The translations under genes and the position numbers were made by a program. From Toxorhynchites rutilus septentrionalis (lineage: Eukaryota; Arthropoda; Insecta; Diptera; Culicidae): DNA of 64,000 bases. The stretch covers positions 184,331,983 through 184,395,982 of the forward strand of contig NC_073746.1 in the NCBI RefSeq assembly GCF_029784135.1. Reading direction: 5' to 3'. Positions 43,624 through 55,309 of this stretch are shown in pieces. Position 1 is the stretch's first letter; each line of letters begins with the position of its first letter. Below the pieces are notes generated by a model. That model saw nothing but the letters and a program-made list of their open reading frames with translations. It searched no databases and had not been told where the DNA came from.

Positions 43624-44445
43624 TGGTTATAGATGTAAGAAAAATTGTTTATATATATAGTTTTATTTTAATATATATATTATATTTAAGAATTCAGCTC
43701 CTTTAAACTTAAGTAACTGAGCCTGTGAAAATAAACGAATTAATAAAAAAAAAATCCCTGATGATTACCTCTCACAAATATGAAGCAAAATTTTCACTGT
43801 TTTTGCACCAATGTTGGACCAACAATTTGTAGTTTGTTTGACATATGTGCCTACCATTCTTTTTTTGTAACATGTACCAATGATTAGTAGGGTAGAAAAT
43901 GACTAGAGAATTGGTAACATGTACCAAAAAATTCGTCATATTTACTAAATTTTCCTCTCAGTGTGTGCATACCGGACTGAAACTATTGTATTATTGGCAC
44001 AGGCCTACGTTTTTTTTTCATATAATGTTGGCATCTGCGACTGTCACTATCGATCTGCCATTCCCACGCTGAATAGAATTCGCTTAATTCAGGGATGCCA
44101 GATGCCAGACATGTGGTTATATACGAATTGATTCGGTTTCATATTCATCAATTTATTATTACATCGTTTATCTTGTTTTCCAAAACATCATCTTTATGAT
44201 GATATAATTGGTAATTATGCAACACTAAAGGATAGAAGGCTAATTTTACTTATATATGTATATATTTACCTATACTCACTTAATTATTCCAGAGACGAAA
44301 CAACCCAGGAGGCTGAAAGTATTCATAATAGAGCCTAAACATATTTTGATTTTCTGCCATTACCAAAGTTATTTAACAGAAAAAAGAAAAACAAATGACT
44401 AAAATCAAATGATGCTCCATTTTCATTGTCAGAAAAATGCCTTAA

Positions 44446-45178
44446 GGGGGTATTCTAGTCTAGAAATCTGAAAAAATCGAAATTTTTTTTTACCATATTT
44501 CTGTAGTTTAGGCATTCAAGAATATACTCTAGAAAGGACTTATCGAAAATCCTATTATTTACCTAGTTAGAGCCATCTTAGTGATGTGGTATCTAACCTG
44601 TTACGGCCATCACAATGAACTTCAAACGCGTTTCTCTCGGAACTAGTTTTTTTCTAACTGGCGTACACGATATCTCAAGTTCTACTGAACCGATTTATGT
44701 CAAATTTATATGAAAATAATCTGCATACATCTCTCTATCGCATGAACCAATAAAAAATTATAACTTTTTAATTTTACTATTTTTAAAAAATCGGTAAACG
44801 CAAAAAAAAACGTTTTAAACAGCATTTTTGTTTTCAAACGGCCGCCATTTTGTTAAAACCCATGTTTTTGACTTGTCCGAGGTTCATGCCATAGCGACAT
44901 CTTTACTGATTCAGAATCTGTTCGATTTTTTTGTTTCAGTTAACCAGAAGGACTGGAATCGTGTACGCCATGGCACAACTTTTTTTTTGAACACCCTCAC
45001 TTCACCAGCATGTAACTATTCTAATTATGAATATTTTTTTTCCGTCCTATTTTTGTTTTATTGTTGAAAGATAGATAAACGAATAATGATATAATGGATA
45101 GTAAAAATATTCTTTGTTTTATTTTTACGGAGTTCGAAAAAACGTCCGAAATTCGTGTCTCTACACTAGAATACCCCC
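44446..45178. mobile_element. MITE GGGGGTATTCTAGT, TTAA duplication, complete
   Basis: GGGGGTATTCTAGTCTAGA at the left and ACTAGAATACCCCC at the right are inverted. TTAA flanks both (44442-44445, 45179-45182). No transposase. A partial copy lies at 9973. TTAA suggests piggyBac-type mobilisation. Confidence 0.7.
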
Positions 45179-45544
45179 TTAAATACTGTGAAGCCTAAAA
45201 ATAAATGAACTTTATAATGTTGTCATTACAGATTATCTCTATGTGTAATTGAAATACTAAAAGTATTAATATAATAAAAGTTGATGATACCATGACAAAT
45301 AAAACAATAGCAGTAAAATATTAAGAGAAGTTCAATACTTTCCAGGAATTGCAGTAAAATTTGGACACAACCACTTGGTGTCTGTATTTTTTCCTGAAAT
45401 CAGGCAGTACACCTGATGAAATGCGTTTGCGCGTTTGGTAATTTTTATAATAGATGATAGAATGATGACTTTCACCTTTGTAATAGTGAAATTGTGTTTG
45501 CACGAGTTCATAGAAACTCTCTTCTTCCATTTTTATTTCCTTAA

Positions 45545-46095
45545 TAATAACCAGATTATTGATATACATTCCGTCAAATACGAGAATTTATGTTTTTAAA
45601 GAAAATGCTTTATTTATCATCTAAATTCATATTATCGCCTTCAAAATGGGCTCCTTCTGAAGCAATACACTTTTTTCAACGAACAATCCAGTCATCGGAA
45701 CACTTCACATAGCTGTATTCAAGAATTGCCTTCAGTTCACGCAGCGAACCCGTTTTTATGTCTACAATGCTGTCAAAACGGATCCCACGAAGTGGTTATT
45801 TGAGTTTCGAAGGTATGAAAAAGTAAAACGAGAGGCCATATTTGGAGGATTATTAGAAGTTGGATGAATTGGATGAACGTGAGATAAGAGTTTGATCCCT
45901 TAGGCATGTCTTCAGCCACATGATTGCGATGAAAATGTTGAAGAAAATTAAGTTCTTTTGACACTAGTCGTTCTCATGCTGATTTTCCTCATGCCGAAAA
46001 CATCATCCAAATATAACAAACGGTCTCGTGAGAGATATTTAATTCACGGGCTAGCTCTTTCAAACAAATGATTATTTAAGAGAACCATTCCATTT
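45545..46095 (-). pseudogene. mariner (DD34D-type) transposase remnant
   Basis: Minus-strand reading gives ELARELNISHETV (helix-turn-helix), then VSKELNFLQHFHRNHVAEDM. It then skips the catalytic core and ends with SLRELKAILEYSYVKCSDDW and KKCIASEGAHFEGDNMNLDD followed by TAA. These are recognisable N-terminal and extreme C-terminal parts of a mariner transposase. Stops interrupt the frame and the DDD core is deleted. Confidence 0.65.
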
Positions 46096-46399
46096 ATTTA
46101 ATATTTCTATATCATTATTCCTTCATTTGAAAGTAAAGCAGTTCTATCGCTACTTTTAATATTTATGGAGAATCCTTCATACATTTTCTCCTGCAAACTC
46201 ACTTCATATTTAATTGAAGTTCTGAAATGTATGAAGCGCTGAGAGTTAACAAACTAGATTTTTACACATTTATTCCAATGGCTGATCATTTATGCTCGAT
46301 AAATTTATATTTATTTCATTAAAGACCTAATCGTCCGAAATATCTTGCGTGAATAATAGACGTAGGTTATGGCTGCAATCAATAAATAAATCCTTTTTT

Positions 46400-46870
46400 T
46401 CTTCTCAATAGGTATGCATCCGAGAGGAACTTGCCAGTCGCTTGACTGGACGTAACTATCAATCTATACTTTTCTTCAAATCAAACAGCTAAGTCGTCTC
46501 TATGTATCAAAGGATCCAGAGAGTTAAGTGCGCTACACATACAGCGTTACCGTCAAAGTTGTCGGTGATGGTGTATGTGAATGCTACGAATATTTGGCAT
46601 TTTATTAATTTACGCTGACGGGACGTTCTGTGTGTAGCGCACTTTATGGTTCTAATAGAAACAGAAACGTAATTTGTCAGGTAATTTGTATGTGCCATAT
46701 TTTGAATAATTTCCTTGTACCTGAGTATCGAGGAGTGCAAATATAAATGTCGATTGACGAACTATGTTGAACTGGAAGCTACCTGCATATAGACAAAAAC
46801 ACGAGTTTTATTAATTCCATTTTAGATTGAAGTTCAACAACTCGAATTGAAGAAAGCATGAATAATACAG
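46400..46870. repeat. Direct duplication, left copy
   Basis: GCCAGTCGCTTGACTGGACG, CTTTTCTTCAAATCAAACAG, CGTAATTTGTCAGGTAATTT, TTGAATAATTTCCTTGTACC and CTACCTGCATATAGACAAAA occur here in the same order as at 47350-48130. The Tourist-like MITE at 46527 interrupts this copy. Confidence 0.55.
46527..46643. mobile_element. Tourist-like MITE, 117 bp, TTA duplication
   Basis: AGTGCGCTACACATACAGCG and its inverted partner TGTGTGTAGCGCACT bound the element. TTA flanks both sides (46524-46526, 46644-46646). Internal GTATGTGAATG phrases relate it to 32278-32501. Confidence 0.7.
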
Positions 46871-47349
46871 TGATTTGCCTCTAATTGGACATTGTTGTAA
46901 ATATCCTTTGTGCAAGTTTCTTCAAAACGATAAATTGTTAGGAGTGTTTCCAACCTGGATTATGTATTTTGCACACTTTTATAATGGTTGTTTGTTAGAT
47001 TTTCAATGATTTTCTTGTTTGAACTTGTTTTTCACATTGTGTTGTGTTTATTGATATGTTCAATTACAGGTCACAATCGCCGCTAATGCAACATTCAGTG
47101 GTACCTCGGTGTGTTCAATTAGAGGGGAATCTCTGTAATTAAATAACATGATGTAGATATTTTCATTCAAAATTAAACTGGCTTCGTGCCTTCTAATCTG
47201 ATAGTGATTATACTATCGAGTTTAGGTACCAAATTAGGGCCCCAGTTCTCGATGAATTCATATTTAATTCATAAATTCAAATTTCTCTTCCATTCAATTT
47301 CAGCTCAAAAACCTGAACGTCTAGGAAAATTTGTGAGAAAAATCTTTTT

Positions 47350-48130
47350 CTTCATTTCGATAGGAGCGCATCAGAGAACTCGCTCAACGCGCCAGTCGTT
47401 CGACTGTATGAACCTTTCAACCTAAACTTTTCTTCAAATCAAAGAGCTATATTGTGTCTCTGAATCTAATACTTATGACAGACATACAGCTGTACTACCG
47501 TTGTACTTCGAAAATTGTATGTCTGTCACCATGTACAGCGCTAGAACCATGCAAGCAACTTGGTACAATCGCTGTACCTGTACCGACCTATTTTACCGCT
47601 GTACATGGCTACAGTTGTACTGTGCGCAGCGCCATAGACGGTTAGTGGTGGGTAGCATGAACAAACAAAACCAAAACACTAGGTATACATTCATTTCATT
47701 GACTTTTTCTTGAGTTAATAACTCAGTTTGGAAACATATTTGTTGTGTTTGATAGTTTAGTCGCTAAATAAAAACCTTTTTCATTGAAATATTGGTGAAA
47801 ATACAATGCAATAAATTTAAATTTCTGATTGTCAGTTTGACATGCGGTACAATGAACAACCAAAGTATGTGTGTCATGGCATCGTGGTACCTGTACATCG
47901 CTGTACACGTACAACGCTAGTACAGTTGCATGTCTGTCTATGGTATAAGGAGCCAAAAAGCACCGGTTGTGATAAAAACCGAACCGTAATTTGCCAGGTA
48001 TATTTTGAATAATTTTCTTGTACCTGAGTCCATCGATTAAGTGTGCACAACTTAAAACTACCTGCATATAGACGAAACCTGATAAAATCCAATTTCGGAT
48101 CGAAGGTTCATCAATAACTCGAATTAAAGG
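47350..48130. repeat. Direct duplication, right copy
   Basis: Same ordered blocks as 46400-46870 (GCCAGTCGTTCGACTG, CTTTTCTTCAAATCAAAGAG, CCGTAATTTGCCAGGTATAT, CTACCTGCATATAGACGAAA). This copy is interrupted by a different MITE (47474-47945). Confidence 0.55.
47474..47945. mobile_element. MITE with ACAGACATACAGCTGTACTA termini
   Basis: GACAGACATACAGCTGTACT ACCGTTGTAC at the left is mirrored at the right by GTACAACGCTAGTACAGTTG CATGTCTGTC. Further GTAC-rich palindromic phrases lie inside each arm. About 470 bp, non-coding. Confidence 0.6.
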
Positions 48131-49946
48131 AAACGGGAATTATACAAAAATTCAAGGCAAGAAGCTAAATAAAGCTTGAACTATATAAGAAAGAATATAC
48201 GCGAGGGATCCATCCAACAATATTTACATATTATATTATGAATTTTAATTAGTTGATGATTTGTTTGATTATACTTACATATACAGATAAAAGCTAGGAG
48301 ATGAATTATCTACCATTCGTAAATTTGAGTTTCATGCATTCATGGAAAAAAATTCCTGGCCTCACTGGCCAATTGCTTCCCCCTTCCCAACCTCCTTGCA
48401 TCTATTAACCTTACGTCGAATCTTCTTGCTGGGAAATTAACAATATGGCGACCTTTCGCTTGGTTTACAAAAATCAAATTCAGCACGTGTGTTGAGGTGC
48501 CAAACTTTAAAAGTGAATTGTACGTAAATATTACAAGCAATTTTGTTAAAAAACATTGGAAAAGTTTCTCAATAGATCGAAGAAGCCAATGGTGTTAAAT
48601 TGAAACAGTGATCTTATTTGCTTTCGTGATAATTTCAAAAAAAAAGCTCCGGTTAGAGTGATAGTACATTTTTTTGCGAAAAGGCCATAGTTTCCATCAT
48701 TCTAATATAAATTTCTCAAATTGGTGCTGGGATTAGAGTAATCAGTGAACGCATTTGAGTATCTTGAGACTGTGTAGATCATTTCTTACAATTTAAGTTT
48801 CTACAATTAAAAAAAACAAATCTATTTACATATTTAACAGGTAGCAAGCAAACAGCATTTTTGTTATACTTGAAGTTTGTTCAAAGTATGTAAATTTTGC
48901 AAACGTTCCAAAATCTGATGAAATGTTCGTACCAACGAATGATTCGGGATCTCTAAATTACAAAAGTTTTGGAGTTGAAAAGTAATATTTTATGGAACAA
49001 TGAAAGCGCAGAATGATGATTCACCTCGCCATTACAATCAGAATATCTGTTTTGTGTAGTTTCTGGCTCAAAAGAAAAGGTTTTCTCCGGTGCAGGTCGA
49101 GTCATAGAACTACGTCGTGTCGGCAAATGTTAGGCAAAAATTTATAAGTAAAATAAGGATTTTCCTGAAAAAATAATGAGAAATCGGAACGGTTTCGACA
49201 AAGTGATGTGTTGACGGATTAAACAAGTATTTGTGTAATTGATCACATCTCGTCATTGAGAAGCAGAAATTGCAGTAATGTGCCATTTTCTCTGCTGTTA
49301 TGAATAACAAAATGTAATAAGTGTTGCCTGATATTTCATGTGAAATACTACTTGCTGATATACATATGGTAGCTGGATATTTCTTAACTTGCATTCATCT
49401 CAAATTTTGGTTTTTACAAATTAAGACGCTCCACGTGAGACGTACTATCTAAATTACAAAAGTTATTCGCTTTTTTTCAATAATGTTCCATGTACACATG
49501 TTTTTTCAATAATGTTCCATGTACACATGTTTTTTTTTAAATCACCTTGTGTTAGTGCCTATTTTTTTTGGGTAGAAAAAGTAGAAAAATGACAACTGAC
49601 AACCGTATTCACATTTTGTTACTGATGCGATTGTGTTGGTGTTATTCCATTGACGGTAAATTTACAGCATACGTAAGGTACGTGAGAGGGAAAGAGAAAG
49701 TTTATCTCGGTACAGTCATTCAAAGAAATGTGCGTGAATATTTACCTCGAGGAACGGCACTGTTAGATCCTTTAAACTCGCTTAACTTTGCTGTATGATT
49801 AATCGCCATTCCGCATCAGACGACGAAGGACACAGTGTTTATAGAATTTATCCTGCAAAAAATAAACCCGTTTTACAAGAGAAAATTTATTGTGACCTAA
49901 TACAAACATTTTCTCCTTTTTATAACACGCACTAATCAACGCAAAG
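48131..49946. other. Upstream region of eIF4A
   Basis: No recognised gene. A tandem 29-bp duplication (TCAATAATGTTCCATGTACA core) lies at 49472-49529. TTCTCCTTTTTATAACACGC ACTAATCAACGCAAAG just before the ATG could be a 3' splice site of a 5'-UTR intron, so the true promoter may lie further upstream. A 69-codon frame starting at about 49590 is unassigned. Confidence 0.35.
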
Positions 49947-50178
49947 ATGGGTGATAACAGACAGGAGCAGACCTACGATGGCCCCGCCGGTATGCAGCCG
50001 GAAGGCGTTATTGAGTCGAACTGGAACGAGACCGTCGACAACTTCGACGATATGGGTCTGAAGGAACAACTGCTTCGCGGTATCTACGCTTACGGTTTCG
50101 AAAAGCCGTCTGCAATTCAGCAGCGTGCAATCATGCCGTGCATCAAGGGTCACGATGTAATAGCCCAGGCTCAATCTG
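49947..50178 (+). CDS. eIF4A: eIF4A, coding exon 1 (Q motif to the first half of Walker A)
   Basis: This exon encodes residues 1-77 plus one base of codon 78. It starts [20 protein letters not shown] with VIESNWNE, the eIF4A-type (not eIF4A-III) N-terminus. The Q-motif region follows ([20 protein letters not shown], then [11 protein letters not shown]). The exon ends inside motif I at AQSG, at donor G|GTAAGTAAG. eIF4A is the ATP-dependent DEAD-box RNA helicase of the cytosolic eIF4F complex; it unwinds mRNA 5' leaders for ribosome scanning. The three exons give 404 residues, the usual length. The start is fixed by this conserved N-terminus and by the ATCAACGCAAAGATGG context. Confidence 0.95.
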
Positions 50179-51295
50179 GTAAGTAAGAAATGCATTGTTG
50201 TGAGTTCAGTTACGTAGGATTACACATGAGAGACGTCTGAGATGTCAATTTTGTCGGCAATACTCAATTCAAGTTTATCGATTTTTCTTCCGGCGATGGC
50301 CGTTTACCTGCTTTGTTTTTTTCTCTCTTCAATTTTACCTGATTCGATGGTACAGTTGCTGGAAAATATGTGTGTAAAAAAGTGAAGTTAATGGTTAAGA
50401 AGCACAGCAGTTAATTCTCTTTTCGACTTGCGAAGCCGAAAAACAGTCAAATGTGCGTTATGAATTTCTTGCTATTTGTTTGATTAGTTTAATTGTGTTC
50501 CAGTATTCCGTTAATTATAGTGAATTCAGGTTACATATCTTAAATTGTTACAAATGACTCAAACAAAAATGATAGAGAAGTGTACCCGCGAGCTGGACCA
50601 ATTGTATTACTAACAATAATGGTGTGGGGCAAACACTCAGAACAGAGAGAATAAGTGTATCCTACAATGAAAATTTACACGGCCCTTCGCTCTAATGACG
50701 TCTACTGGACATATTGACACTGAATCATTTCAGCTAAATATTGTCAAAATTTAACTTTTCTTCTGAATTGCCTTTTTGCGTTGTAATAGTGATTCACAAT
50801 GCAGTAGAACCTTTCACGAGAAAGGAATTATACTGAAAAATCCAGACAACCAGGCATTTTGAAAACACAAAACCTCTCGGTAATTTTGAGAAAGTGCAGT
50901 ACTACAGCCAAATTGTCCTGCAAAGTCCTGCCAACTCAGAATCGGTACACTTCCAATCGGATATACCGTAACTCCGCCATTTTCTACGCAGTTAAGACGT
51001 TCCAAAGCTTAAACCGATCTATAACAAAAATATATGCACCATATCACTGAACATGTAATGCAGTCTATGAACAATATCATTAGTACTAATATTAAAAATA
51101 AAAACCACGAACAAAGCTTCAGAAAACTGTTTAAAAAGTTTGGAAATCTATGTGTACCTAATTCTGTGCATTTAAATTGTATTATTCTTAACTCGTATCA
51201 ATAAAACCTTAATTTGGTTAATAAAAAATGTTATTTTGTATATATTGTCAAACATTGTTGAATACCATCACCAATATTTGCATTGTATGCTTGAT
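50179..51295. other. eIF4A intron 1, first part
   Basis: Intron sequence after the GTAAGTAAG donor. No gene or clear repeat recognised. Confidence 0.5.
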
Positions 51296-51775
51296 TTAAT
51301 ACCTATGGAAGTATTTTTCACCAGCTGATGCCAAAACCTTTGTTGGAACAAGTCTTATGGAGGTTTCGTCCATGTTGAACACTCGGATAGAATCATCTAA
51401 GACGTTACTGATATCTGCTTGTCGGACGTAACCATCTACCTCTTGGAACCACTCACGGATGCTCTGGATGCTATGCTCCGTAACACAAGTTCGCTGCTTA
51501 GAAAGCGCACTTGGAATTCTTCGCTTGATGTCGGGATGGTGTCTTAGAAAACCATTCACCCATTTGTATCAAGGATAAATATGATAACTCCCTTCAGCAG
51601 GACCTGGAAAAAGCTGTTTGTCAATTCGAAAAAGATTGACGGCAAGAGCGGAGCCTTGAGGTACCTCAGTCTCCTCGGGGAAACTTCTGGAGCTGGTGAC
51701 TCCTGTTCCGACATCGGAGGTTCGACTTGTGGCGAAGTTCTCGATAAAATATAATAACTTGCCATCTAAACCCCA
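51296..51775 (-). pseudogene. pogo/CENP-B-like (DDE_1) transposase fragment
   Basis: Minus-strand reading gives FLRHHPDIKRRIPSALSKQR, then VTEHSIQSIREWFQEVDGYV and DDSIRVFNMDETSIRLVPTK. This is the HTH_CENPB-to-DDE_1 junction of pogo-type transposases, with the first catalytic Asp in NMDET. The frame stops soon after (GEKYFHRY), so the second and third catalytic residues are lost. A Pro/Ser/Glu-rich frame upstream (51556-51765) may be the preceding linker. Confidence 0.65.
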
Positions 51776-51828
51776 ATCTGCCCGCGTTTTCAGAACTAGC
51801 GGGATCCTCGCTCGAATATATAGGTTAA

Positions 51829-51905
51829 CCCATTAACGACCAAGCTGTAAACAATATTTTTTAAATTAAAACCATTGGTGTAGTTTTAGTTATTGACGTT
51901 ACACA
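51829..51905. repeat. Left-end fragment of the piggyBac-like MITE
   Basis: TTAA (51825-51828) followed by CCCATTAACGACCAAGC resembles the TTAACCCATTAGTGACCAGC end at 4322. The right end is not found. Confidence 0.4.
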
Positions 51906-52699
51906 AAATCCGATCTTTAAGAGTTATTTTTTTCCGTTCCTCCGTTTTCCGGAATGTGACAAAAAATTGAAAAAACGTCAAACAAAAACATTGACCAAAA
52001 CCTACATTTTTGTTCTGAAGGAGGTTCAATTGGTCATGACGCGTGACCAAGTGTGTTACCTGTTCAATCAACAATGGTGTGTGTGTTTTCTATGGTTTCC
52101 ATCGGCTTCGCTCAGCAGAAAACTTTGAACCTCAAATGTCATTTTTACGCAAGATCAGTAGTAGCATCATCAGTAGTAGTGATCGCTTCATACATAGCTG
52201 ACTGCGTTTGCCCTGTCGCACTTGAAGATGCAGAAAAGTGTTTGAATGACAGCGGGTTCAGATGAAAGGTTTGAACACGGTAATCATTACTGTTTATATT
52301 GTAGTGTTATATTGTGCTGGTGGTGTAGTCAAGTGTAGTCGTCGGATTACATTCTTCGCTGTGGAGAAGCTTCACCCTAACTGAAAAGAAAATAAGGAAA
52401 TTCGGAATGATATGGAAATTGCAAATAAATTATATTTATAATTTCTAATCCATGCAAAAAATGTGAAATAATAAGAAAAAAAAATCATTTTTTTCTGAGA
52501 TTGTCTAACTGTTTCATGAACGGTTTGATCAGGCGGACGACACGCCGCTGTTTTTTCCTATATTATGATGTGTGTTCTTTTATTAAAGAAATACTGCAGA
52601 AAAGTTTACACATTTTTGCATTTCATGAGGTTATATACTCTCCACACATAGTTGCAGTAAACCGAATTTACAGTTATTACAGTATTTATAGTATATTTA

Positions 52700-52734
52700 C
52701 GATTATATACAGTCTCCGATTTCTTTTCATTGTA
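52700..52734. repeat. Arm of a CGATTATATACAGT hairpin repeat interrupted by Tc1
   Basis: CGATTATATACAGTCTCCGA TTTCTTTTCA corresponds to the reverse of the complete hairpin at 62978-63022. The other arm (TATATAG...) lies beyond the Tc1 insertion, at 54371. Confidence 0.5.
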
Positions 52735-54370
52735 CACAGGGTTAGACAAAACATTAAGACCATCGCTCAATCAAAAAAAGAAAGTGACAAAACTTTGAGA
52801 AAAAATAATTCAATCCATTGCTTTTATCCATTTATAATAATTTATTTGCATTGTTCGAAAAAAATCATCTGTAGTTAAAAAAATAGTCATTCATTAAAAA
52901 GTGCGTTTTAGGCATATTTAACAATTGAAATGATGCGACAAGAATTAAGACCGGTTTTAAAATTGATGGTAAAAAAATAAAAACAAGAAAATTCATACCG
53001 TGAAAAGCTTTTAGGTCTAGTACTTGATCGTGTAACCCTTGTTACGCATCACTTCACGCACCCGGTTATGCATGAATTGCATTAGCTTCTGGCACGTGGT
53101 AACTGGGATGGCGTACCAACAAGCTTGGATCCTATCCCACAGTTGCTGCTTATTCTTCGACTTCACATTGAGTACCGATCTTTTCACGATCTCCCATAGG
53201 TTCTCTATAGGGTTCAGATCCAATGACTGCGCTTGCCATACCATGACGTCGACTTGGTTATCCTGGAACCACTTTTTGTCGGTCCTGGCGGATTGTTATC
53301 CTGCATGAACTGCCATTTCATGGGCATCTCCAACTTGGTGGGTGGGAGCATAACATCCCATAGGATTTGGGCGTAGAGGTACTGATGCATGATCTTATCC
53401 ACCCAGTACAGGGGGCCAATCCCGTACCAGGGAAGGCACCCTCACACCATATTGTTCCCTTCTCCATTCTTGAATGTCTTCGTGGTATACTGTGGCATGT
53501 AAGCGCAGCCTATTGGGCGATGGACCCGAATTTTTCCGTCCGATCCGATGAGGTTTACCTACGTCTCATCCGACCACAATATATTTCGCCACTGCTTCTC
53601 CTTCTCCGGACCTATCAAATCGAAGTGGTCTTTCGTGAACTTCAGCCACGCCTTCAGATTCTTCGGCGTCATCATCGGGACCTTCCGGGTGCTTTTACCG
53701 CCTAGCCCCTGCTCCGCCAACCGGCACAGAACTGTCCGGGAACTCACGGACAAGTTCAGTTCGTCCCGAAGTTTCTTTTCGAGGCCTTGAGGGGATCTTT
53801 CTTGGAAGCTCGCTTTATGGCAAAGTCATTCATCGCGGTCGTTTTCCTTGGGCGTCCGGTCGTTTCGGATTTTTTTTCGGCCGTGTAGGGCATTAAACAC
53901 GAAGGTTTTGGATCGTCCGAAGTGCTCTGCAATTTCGCGTATTGGCTGCTGCCTGCCTTGGACATTTTGCGAATGACCATCCGCAATTTCGCGCGACCCA
54001 TTTTTTTTTTACTGCAACTAGAATTTGAGAATTAGGACCTTACATACATCTTGTTTACATGATAAATACTTACTAGGATCCGAAAAACACAAAATACCAC
54101 CGAGAAACAATCAATTTTCTTCAAAAATCGTTCGAAACAACACTCGAAACATACGAAACGAAGAACTGGTCCTAAATTTTGTCGCTTCATTTTAGTTAAG
54201 TATGCTTCAAACGCATTTTTTAATGAATGACAATTGTTCTAACTAAAGATGTTACAATTTTTTTTCGAACAATGCAAATAAATTATTATAAATGGATTGA
54301 AGCATGGATTATTTTTTTAAAGTTGGGTCACTTTCTTGCAGCAGTGGTCTTAATGTTTTGTCCGACACTG
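52735..54370 (-). pseudogene. Tc1-type (DD34E) transposon, full length, broken transposase
   Basis: CACAGGGTTAGACAAAACAT and its inverted partner ATGTTTTGTCCGACACTG bound 1636 bp, flanked by TA (52733-52734, 54371-54372). Minus-strand blocks run in the right order but in several frames. They are MGRAKLRMVIRKMSKAG, TTGRPRKTTAMNDFAIKRAS, GGKSTRKVPMMTPKNLKAW, NILWSDET (first Asp), MQDNNPPGP (second, with the usual DNDPKHT altered), and QSLDLNPIENLWEIVKR (third catalytic residue, Pro to Leu before Asp). It ends NKGYTIKY. At least three frameshifts make it inactive. Confidence 0.85.
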
Positions 54371-54779
54371 TATATAGCGCGATTGCCTCTATCGAGAAAG
54401 TGCGGTCAACAAATGGTTCTTAATGGCTTGTTGTGATGGCGGTGTTGTCTGAAGGGCTTTTCCATAATATGATGCCAGAAAAAACGTTCTTGAATGGCCG
54501 TTTGAAATAATTGAGGGTATCCACCGTTCAAGACTTCCAGTGTTCCAATCAGTTTGTTGGAGATTGGAGAGGGAACTCCGACGCAGTTAGTGATAAAAGT
54601 TTTTCGTATGAAATTTACCTGTCAAACAATTCGTCTTCCTGAGTGTACACATTTGCGTGGGATTTCGCCTTGTCATTGCCAGGAATTCAGCAAAATGAGG
54701 GGACTAATGCAAATGATTTTTCGATTTTTAGTACCCAGTGTACTCCTAAATGAATAGCGAGAACTTTTATTTATGGTGT
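54371..54779. other. eIF4A intron 1 spacer
   Basis: No recognised feature besides the hairpin-repeat arm at its left edge. Confidence 0.3.
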
Positions 54780-55240
54780 GAAAGTATCTAAAGTTAACAT
54801 GTTGGCAAAATAATTCACTTCACGCAGTTGCGTTAATCCTTGAGCCAATCGTCAATCGCAGTACGGATTGTTGCAAGTGGAAGTTCGTGAGCTGTCTTCT
54901 CGATAGAATTCTTCAACGATTGCGAACTTCGATTAGAACATGCACAAGCACGTTTCTGCAACTTGGTACGAAGTCAATAATCCGGTGGATTGGGTTGGGG
55001 TCTTGGCTTCGAGATGAAGTATGGTAGGTTTGCTGCTAGTCACGTTTTTGAACCATTTTAGGAGTTCTTTGCATCGTTTCAATCGTGTTTGCTCCAATCT
55101 GCGTGTCAATAAATGGCTCACATATTGCTTGTACGCACCAGGAGCTGTAAATCTTCACTCAAAATACGACCTATGCTGCGATTGGAAAGCTTAATTCAAC
55201 TGCTAGACGCTTTTATTGGCGAAGGGGATTGCTCTGAACG
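54780..55240 (-). pseudogene. Likely Tc1/mariner-group transposase remnant
   Basis: Minus-strand phrases RRLEQTRLKRCKELLKWFKN near 55080, and SLKNSIEKTAHELPLATIRT followed by AIDDWLKD near 54850, recall the middle and extreme C-terminal helices of mariner-group transposases. The catalytic core is absent. Family uncertain. Confidence 0.35.
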
Positions 55241-55309
55241 GGGGCGTTTACGGACGATCCATGGTTGTTTACAAATGAACCACGGTTCAAAAAAAGAGCT
55301 CAAAAATTG

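Larger units (their letters stand above)
41143..43753 (+). mobile_element. I-like LINE, 5'-truncated, with 12-bp target duplication
   Basis: ATCCCTGATGAT occurs on both sides (41131-41142 and 43754-43765). The right copy follows an A-rich tail (AATTAATAAAAAAAA). The body starts inside ORF2 and includes the 3' UTR, which is interrupted by a CACTG element (42566-43623). A second, shorter copy of the same LINE at 56540-57493 confirms the 3' UTR and shows the uninterrupted sequence. Confidence 0.85.
40073..43963. mobile_element. CACTG-TIR element, copy B (outer), split by a LINE
   Basis: The left end CACTGGAGAAATAGTTTAG and right end TTTACTAAATTTTCCTCTCAGTG, with TG on each side. After removing the LINE at 41143-43753 and one 12-bp duplication, about 1.3 kb remains. 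Its interior has short coding-like phrases (for example QIRAMQQEEKRELALEMLIK at about 40900-40970) of unknown family. Confidence 0.55.

Noticed and set aside
49590..49798. 69-codon frame just upstream of eIF4A as an upstream gene or long uORF
   Set aside because: No recognised family, and it may lie in a 5'-UTR intron; insufficient support.
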